DNA of 64,000 nucleotides, from assembly GCA_037893245.1 (NCBI GenBank), contig JBAIAA010000398.1, forward strand, positions 372,001 through 436,000, in the 5' to 3' direction. The notes under the pieces were generated by a model. That model had not been told where the DNA came from. It made no database searches and saw nothing but the letters and a program-made list of their open reading frames with translations. The stretch comes from Crossaster papposus (Eukaryota > Echinodermata > Asteroidea > Velatida > Solasteridae). The translations under genes were made by a program, and so were the position numbers. This document shows positions 57,333 through 64,000 of the stretch, piece after piece. Positions within the stretch are counted from its first letter, which is position 1. Each line of letters begins with the position of its first letter.

Positions 57333-59983
57333 ACATGAATGGCTCAATTGTCTCTGGTATTTATGAATGTACATTCAAAGAAAGCAGTGAAAACAAAGAT
57401 CGTTTTTAGACAATCGTTTTTAGACAGAAAGTAAAATATATCTCAAAAGATATCTAATAATAGGTCCTATTTTTAAACCTGGTAAACGTGAATCTGGACC
57501 TCGATCAAGCAAATCAGTCAGGAGTCCACCATTATAGCGACCACAGTCAAACGTCTGTATATGTAACACAATTGATGACAGATATTGTCTTATTAGCCTC
57601 GTCTTCCAATGTCTATCAGCAACGATCGTTTAGCACGAAGCGATCGGATAATAATGCCGGACTAGACGGAATGACTGACGACATCTCGCCTTGCTAATGT
57701 CATAATCATCAGCATACTGGTGAAATATAATTCGGAATTCCGGACAAGTGTAGGTGATTGGCACGTGTGAATGACGGCTTAATCAGGGACCGAGAGTGGA
57801 GTTCAGACTTCGCCCGTGTTTGTTACCTACAGCTCGGCGGACGATGACGCTTCGTGACCCCCTGGCAGGCCTGGTCGTGCACAGGACTCTCAACGGTCGC
57901 AAAGTCCGGCTCGATTTAATTTGGGTTAGAAGTCCCCAGCGTTCCTACTTTGATACAATTTAAATTGACGCCCGTTGATCTGCAATGTATTAATTTCAAA
58001 ACCACTTGTGTGTCCTCCCCGCTAAATTCCCTCCCCTTCTATTTTAATTAGAAGTCAAAATATTAGAAGAGATTTTAATAAAGACGCCTCAACCTTCTCA
58101 ATCCCGAGACTAAGAAGGTCGGGTCAATTTAATAACACGTTTTCAAGGAGCTATTTTATTGCTTTATAATTTTTGTGGACATGTCACCACGAATTTTCTC
58201 TCCCAAAATTCTCGTTTTCAATTATATTTCGAGCACTGTTGAACACATAGACACTTGCTATTAAACACTGAATCGAAACAAGCATGCTCGTCTTTAATGC
58301 ATGGATAATAAAAGTCAGTATGCTTATACTATTATGGGTTGTCTGTTGATAGCGGAGGGATACCACGAGTCATTACCGGTAACACAGGTACACCTCGGCA
58401 TCTATACCTCCGCTAATGTCGTCATTATAAGCCTCTATCTATCCACTTAACAACTAGTGCAAGCACATTGCAATGCCGTCTACTTAATGAGACGGGTTTT
58501 ACTTCACTTTTTTTTAGTTAGCAGTTTTCTCCATGCGACAAATTTTAGCTCGCCGCTCACAAATTTAAAATCATGTGGATCCTTGAATATTTATTTTGAA
58601 AAGCATAGTCATAGTTTAATAAAATAAAAGTCTAAACTAAAATTAAAACCACTCATTGGTTTGTTCAGTATTAAGTAAAATATATCTAAGGCAACAAATC
58701 CGTCCACCCTTTTTTAAGTCCAGTCCTCGAATTTTAACACCGGGCGGATAGACATTGAGCTGACTGAACCAAACGTGAAAGGGAAAACCCTGTGATTCTA
58801 CCGGTTCCGTTTCCTCGACACTTTAAGTAAACAACAACGAATACAGCCTAGTTAATATTTCCGATTGGCGAGTCAGGCCGACACACACCGAGGCCGATAC
58901 GGCGCGCATGGTACATTATAGTTGGCGGTTGTTCACGTTCGCGTCTACATTGATTTTTAACGTATACATAGAACACATCCTTTTATAGAAAACAACTCGG
59001 TAGTTAAACCAACCATCGCTAACACTCGATGTTTGTTCACCAATTCCTCGTTACAATATCGATCAGTCATTACAGAATATAAAAGTCGTGAGTATAATTA
59101 AAATCTCATAGCTTGCGCTCGCACGGCCGAAGAATTACAAAAAGGCCCCCTGTAACGATTTTACTGACTTGACGCGCGCCAATATTTTAGGATTAATATG
59201 CGAAAGAACGTTTAGCTACATTAAAATCGAGTGAGGGACACGCATTACACGTACACAGCCTGCCGAGTAATGACAGCCTGGTGTCATATAGAAATCAGAC
59301 TCCTGTGAAAATCGGACCCATGTTCCTATAATTATGGTTAAATTCTCATGTGACCAACCACTCTAATATCTTTACTTAGGCATGCGCAATACTACCAATG
59401 GCGGCGTATTTCATAGTTTGAAATCATGCTACACCGGTTTTGTTATACGAAGAACACCAGCGCATCCAGGTCCGTGTGGAATTTCCATAACAAAACATAC
59501 CTCATTTTGTAAAGGAAAGTGAAACGATATTTTGCAAGGATCAGGAAATACAAGATATTTTCGAATCTTTCCAAATGTATATTTTATATTACAAACACCT
59601 ACTGACCAAAAGTGTCGTTTTATTAAACTACTTACAGTTATTCATTATTGTTCAGGTGAGAAAAGCCTACACGGACAGCGAGGAATGATTCTGTCATATT
59701 TTCCCTTCTAAATTGAGGTGTTTAAAAACACTACATATACTACCAGTAATGCATTTCAGAGTCACGAGACCATTCATTCACCAATCATCACCGAGTTTTA
59801 TTGCAAAGTGAATTTTGGCTTTTTCATAGCTTTGCACCAACAGACCACATCTCTTGAAAAATTGACCAATCACAGCACATGTCACAGCGCATGATTTAAG
59901 GCCCGACAAATTACCGCCAATTGCCGCACGCTTTTTGCCGATTTTACTTTCGTTTCCCTTGTACTGTTTAATAGCTCCATGCC

Positions 59984-60183
59984 TGTATGTGCTTGTTTCC
60001 TTTTGCGATCGAGGATCGAAAAACAAAAGAAAACAAAGGGAACAAAAGATCCTCGAAGGACGGTTTCTTTGTCCTCGATCGCCAAGATAAGCGCTAAGCA
60101 ATGGGGTTAGGTTTCAGTAAAGGAATAAAGGAAAACATAATAGGGAATCCTCGGTCGTAATGGCAATTCACGAACTATAGCTC
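59984..60183. repeat. dispersed duplicate of 9380-9584
   Basis: It shares about 200 bp with only a few substitutions, same orientation. The flanks are unrelated. Confidence 0.85.
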
Positions 60184-60548
60184 TGATTCAATTATGTTTG
60201 GTACCGGGGATAGGGTGAAAGTAGTTTGTTGGCCATTTCCTAAGCCAACGATGTTACCTACATTACACATGGATGTATTATACTGTGTGCACTTGCCGGC
60301 TGGCCGGCCGAGCAAGTGTGACGTTAGTATGTACGGTACATGTTATTATGGTAAGCGTGGCATATTGGATCGGTGTATTCATATTAATCCCTGCCAACTT
60401 TACAACCAACCCGTGTTAATTCTCAATGACAACTGACATCCCTCAAAGATTACTGTACAATGTACTTATAACCACGAGTGTCTGTAGGCGCGTGTCGTTA
60501 ATCCATCTACATACAGCAGCAGTCCCCCCACACTGCCGTCAAAACCAT

Positions 60549-60900
60549 CTATATAATAATACGCTACTCTCTGTCTGTCTGTGTGTCTGTCTGTGCGCGC
60601 TTTTTCGTCCCCTTCCCGGGGTCGTGCGGCGTTCAAACTCGGTGGGTGGGTCCGGCTCGGTCCCCGCGAGAACCAGTTTGCATTCGCTAGGGCGTGCGAG
60701 GTCAAAGGTCATCTAGGGGTCACCTTTTTGAAGTTGGTCGGATCGTGCTTAAACTCGGTGATCGCAATGCTCGATGCGAAATAAAACGGGTTAGCGTTTT
60801 TTCGGGTCTTCCGGGGTCAAAGGTCGTCTAAGGGTCGAATTTTCAAAGTTTGTCCTATCGGGCTAATGGGGACTGGGAAAAAAATTCTAACCCGGGAGGT
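60549..60900 (+). repeat. GTCT-containing repeat, possible Helitron-type 5' end
   Basis: TCTATATAATAATACGC (60549-60565) precedes a GTCTGTCTGTGTGTC array and a G/C-rich stretch with two GGTCAAAGGTC.TCTA.GGGTC blocks (60692-60720, 60816-60838). Helitrons begin with TC and often have TCTATAT-type starts. No CTRR end with a hairpin was identified, so this is a weak assignment. Confidence 0.3.
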
Positions 60901-62285
60901 CATTCAGGGGGTGAAACATCCCTTCAAAATAATGGTTTGGGCCAAAAGCCATAGAGTTGTGCAGACAAATCGAAATCTGATCCCTTTGTGTTTAGCCGCT
61001 GTCAAAAAAAGTCTCTGACATCTCTTTGAGCGGCCTTGGTAGAGAACAAACACAGCTGTTATCAATCGCCACCCAGATATCCCCTGGGGGGTAGTTAGAG
61101 CTGTTGGTCGTTGTATCATGTATCATATGGCTGTTTCATGTCTGTATTGCGCAATACTGATTTCAATGTTTACATGCTTGCAATGGATGTCCTTAAAAAA
61201 ATACATAAAATAGCCAGAATGTTTAGTCCAGGGTCCTTATATCCAACTGTTGAGACCGTGAGAAAAAGATTTGTACCCCCAAACACAGTTCATTACCCCC
61301 AACATAAAACGTCCCCCCTTTGGAGGCACGAGGTGCCTCGACAAAAAAAAAAAAGGTGGTGTCTCCCAGGGTTAATAGACAGCAATATTGCACGATTTAT
61401 GCAAGTATGGTGGTGCTTTTGAAATCAGGCATTTTTATTTGGCACCTCCATGATAGAGTCAACATGTATCCACAATCCCCATCCATCCAGGGAAGTAGCT
61501 ACAAACCCGAGAACCGACAAACCCCGGGTGACCGCCTAGTGTGATAGAATTACTGCCAATCTCTCAAATATTCGTAGTCTCGCTGCAGACGGCGGTGTAT
61601 ACAATTTGAATCACGAAAGGTACTGACGCTGAATGATTCTCGCCAGATCTGACGTGTGAGATTTTCTGTATTTTCTTTTCACTTTTGTTGTCTCTTTCCT
61701 CCTTAATGTCAGTGCTTCTTTCTTGAGTATTAATGTATTAGTGTAAAGCAAAGTTCACTCAGTAATCCACGGTGGTTTTGTTCATTTTCCATCAAGACGA
61801 TTTAAGTACAAACTCGTCACCTTCACCTTTTGTGTTCAACAGTCAAAACAATACCTCAGATGCTAATCGTTTGAGATAGGTTCATTGCCACCCAATGCGC
61901 GCCAATCGTTTACGTGCAGAATGCCAACATACCAGCTAGACCGTGGGCCAGAAATCCTCTCGCCTGGGAAATAAAGTCCGTTCGTGATTGTTGGTGGCAA
62001 CCTGTTTTTGTACTTTGTCAATTCGAGGGTGCTCAATTGGAATAGGGCCTATGTTTGTTGCCAGGCTGCACGTTTAGGCGCAATCTTCATCCAAAGTTTA
62101 ATCCCGAAATGTCAAAATATATCCCTTTAAAAATCTGAGGAACAACTCCTCTCAATTTAATGTCGACATTCATCCACTTACAATAATTACTGATAAATGA
62201 CAGTTCATAGACAATGAGATTTCATTTTAAGATTTCATTATAAGCGGTTTTCGATCAAAAGACAGTGAAATGTATAGTTTTACTG

Positions 62286-62437
62286 TGATGATAACTCGTA
62301 CGCTTAGCTATTGGGATGATAACTCCTACGCTGGGCTATTGGGACGATCATCACTCGTACGCTGGGCTATTGGGATGATAACTCGTACGCTGGGTTATTG
62401 TGATGATAACTCGTACGCTGTGCTATTGTGATGATAA
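62286..62437. repeat. 28-bp minisatellite, five to six units
   Basis: The unit GATGATAACTCGTACGCTGG followed by GCTATTGG is repeated with small variants. It ends 54 bp before the exon 2 acceptor, so copy-number changes would lie close to the branch region. Confidence 0.9.
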
Positions 62438-62491
62438 GTGCATTTGTCTAATTTGGTTTGTTTTCTTTTCTTTCGTGTGTTCTTCTTGCAG

Positions 62492-62728
62492 CCGATGGGG
62501 GCCCAATGTACCGGCGACAGCCACTGTCCACATGACCACTGTTGCGCCATGAAGCTAGGCAAGGCGGTGTGTATGCCCCGTCTGACTAGGGGACGCACCT
62601 GCCTTGTCAATGGTCCCCGAGCCTACTCCACCAACATTCTCTTCACTCAGTGTCCATGTAACAACTTACAGGGATTATCGTGCCAACGCATGGGCAACGG
62701 TAACCGAGGCGTGTGCAGCGCAAGATAA
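62492..62728 (+). CDS. prokineticin/astakine-like secreted peptide precursor, exon 2 (cysteine-rich domain)
   Basis: The frame after the acceptor at 62490-62491 begins PMGAQC and ends VCSAR-stop: 78 residues, phase 0 with exon 1. Ten cysteines lie at precursor residues 86, 92, 97, 98, 107, 117, 134, 136, 144 and 155. The order C-C-CC-C-C-CPC-C-C and the spacing match the prokineticin (AVIT) fold. The pattern includes the vicinal CC, the CPC motif and a basic loop RLTRGRTC. In this family five disulfides form a compact colipase-like fold. All ten cysteines are present and no break is seen. The AVIT start that activates vertebrate receptors is absent, so receptor specificity is open. Invertebrate astakines share the fold without AVIT. 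Confidence 0.9.
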   Translation, partial: PMGAQCTGDSHCPHDHCCAMKLGKAVCMPRLTRGRTCLVNGPRAYSTNILFTQCPCNNLQGLSCQRMGNGNRGVCSAR

Positions 62729-62788
62729 ACCAGAGTTCTGCTAGACTTGAAGACTTACAAAGTCCAGCTCTACTGATTCAACAATATC

Positions 62789-62820
<32 letters not shown>

Positions 62821-63100
62821 AACTATACATAAACAAGTCGACTTGGACCTGTAGCTGTGATCGTCAGATGAATCGATTCTCTGCTTATCCCAAAGCCCAT
62901 GGCGTCTTAATTACCGTTTCCACCATGGAACAATTGTGTAAAGTGAAGCAAAACAAAACAAACTGTAGAATTCGCCCTGTACATTTTGGTATAGTTAGCT
63001 CTGCACTGCACGCGTCTCCAGGCAATCAACGCACCGCATGCAATGCACAGCACGAAACACGTCTAGAGATGATGAACAACAACAACAGAACAATTAAAAC
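62729..63100 (+). other. 3' UTR with (CAA)n tract
   Basis: A CAA repeat of about 12 units lies at 62784-62820. No AATAAA is present, but ATTAAA at 63093-63098 could serve as a poly(A) signal. The open frames at 62868-63119 and 63130-63426 have no recognisable content. Confidence 0.45.
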
Positions 63101-63757
63101 GACTAGAATTTCCCTTTAAAAAACGATGTGTGTCCTACAATAACTCGACGCTCGTTGTACGAGATGCAACAACACCGACCTTGCCACGGCGACTTCACTG
63201 GTATATTCGTGAATTGTCTTTGCAACTTAATAGACTGACATTAACGCACTTTAATCTGCCCTGGGAACTCTTACCAAAAAGAGTCAAACCAATGCAAGAA
63301 CTGACTGAAGACGGAGTAAAGAAAGCTTCGCGTGAGTCGGTGATGATTTATCGAAGTGGTAACTTATCCTTGGCCTTCACAGATCACACTCATCATTTAT
63401 ATCGAGTATGGCTCGACCATTCTTAGCATCAATCACTTGTCATACCCTACCTTCAAACATACAAACAACCATCCTCGCCACCGACGAGCGCCGGGGAACG
63501 ATACGCCTCTTCAACCGTTGATTCACCCACTTCATCGGCCAATCGATCGGGCAGGCTTCGGCCGGCCGCCGTGTCAATGCTGCACAGTTTGATGACTGGC
63601 TTCTCATCAAAATGTTCCCTTGTCAGGGAGACTTTGGTTTTTAATAATGCGGGTGTTTTTCTCTTATAGCGGGAAAAAAATACAAACAAAAACGCCGCGT
63701 GTTTAAATTATTTTGTCATACTGAGCTTTCAAATAATGGCTAATGTATTCTTATTAC
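63101..63757. other. downstream flank, no gene seen
   Basis: No domain, RNA gene or repeat recognised. Confidence 0.4.
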
Positions 63758-63972
63758 ATAGACGATGTGACCTCTGTTTACATCTGTATTCAATGTGCCC
63801 AGCAGTGTGCGCAGGCATCGTGTTTTGCATAAAATGTTGACGTCGCAGGTCAGATCGCCTTTGAATTATGTGACCTTTGATGTCACAAATGTATGCAAAA
63901 CGCGATTAGTGCGCATCCCGCCAGGCACACATGAATTTATATGTAAACGTAACAGAGGGCACATTGTCAACA
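63758..63972. mobile_element. MITE-like inverted-repeat element
   Basis: Left blocks GATGTGACCTCTGTTTACAT, TGTGCGCAGGCATCGTGTTT and TGCATAAAATG are mirrored on the right by ATGTAAACGTAACAGAGGGC and AAAACGCGATTAGTGCGCAT. Arms are about 95 bp with indels. No coding capacity. Confidence 0.75.
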
Positions 63973-64000
63973 TAGTTTGCACATTTATGTTCTTAATGTT

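Larger units (their letters stand above)
53173..62491 (+). other. intron of the prokineticin-like gene (9319 bp)
   Basis: The donor is GTGAGT. The acceptor is TTCTTCTTGCAG, preceded by a T-rich tract. Contents from the sequence are: a TIR element (53237-53388), a Penelope-type terminal motif (53683-53718, minus), a copy of the 29575 repeat family (54393-54530), minus-strand non-LTR RT pieces (55640-56146), MITE B (56488-56745), a decayed core palindrome (57294-57332), a duplicate of 9380-9584 (59984-60183), a GTCT-containing repeat (60549-60900) and a 28-bp minisatellite (62286-62437). No further exon was recognised. 57370-59980 and 60901-62285 hold nothing I can name. Confidence 0.75.

Noticed and set aside
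62868-63426. Two open frames downstream of the hormone gene as separate genes
   Set aside because: They lie in the probable 3' UTR or flank, have no domain, and share no feature with neighbouring coding sequence.

Overview
The window looks like nuclear DNA of an animal, most likely a marine invertebrate. An echinoderm or a relative is my guess; it is an inference and is not shown by the sequence. The reasons are: one spliced gene with a 9.3 kb intron, a TATA/initiator promoter, a Penelope-like retroelement, a non-LTR reverse transcriptase relic, and dozens of short inverted-repeat elements. Nothing resembles a bacterial or viral gene layout. Coding density is very low.

Only one host gene can be supported. 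It lies at 52.66-62.73 kb on the + strand and encodes a secreted ten-cysteine peptide of the prokineticin/astakine type. Exon 1 (52933-53172) carries the signal peptide, a propeptide and a furin-type site. Exon 2 (62492-62728) carries the whole cysteine-rich domain. The two exons join in phase 0 to give 158 residues. The intron holds transposon debris: a 28-bp-TIR element, a Penelope-type terminal motif, non-LTR RT pieces, and a 28-bp minisatellite just before the acceptor.

The only long open frame (27.06-28.63 kb) belongs to a Penelope-like element with reverse transcriptase and GIY-YIG endonuclease. The insertion (27064-29081) is bounded by a 13-bp target-site duplication, so it was 5'-truncated on insertion and the codons before 27064 are host flank. 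A 222-bp end of the same family sits at 12281-12502 with its own 11-bp duplication.

The rest is repeat-rich intergenic DNA. It includes TTAA-flanked MITEs near 36, 40 and 49 kb, an hAT-like MITE with an 8-bp duplication at 50.1 kb, and several other TIR elements. Minisatellites lie at 17.4, 30.1, 31.4, 34.1, 41.4, 42.7, 47.6 and 62.3 kb, and there are about 18 long poly-G/poly-C runs. Several dispersed repeat families have two to four copies in the window.

The most unusual structure is a set of palindromes (5.06, 11.29 and 18.29 kb, and a decayed one at 57.3 kb). Their arms are unrelated to each other, but each is centred on the same 15-nt core, CGAGCCGAAGGCGAG or a close variant. Two of them have perfect 75-76 bp arms.
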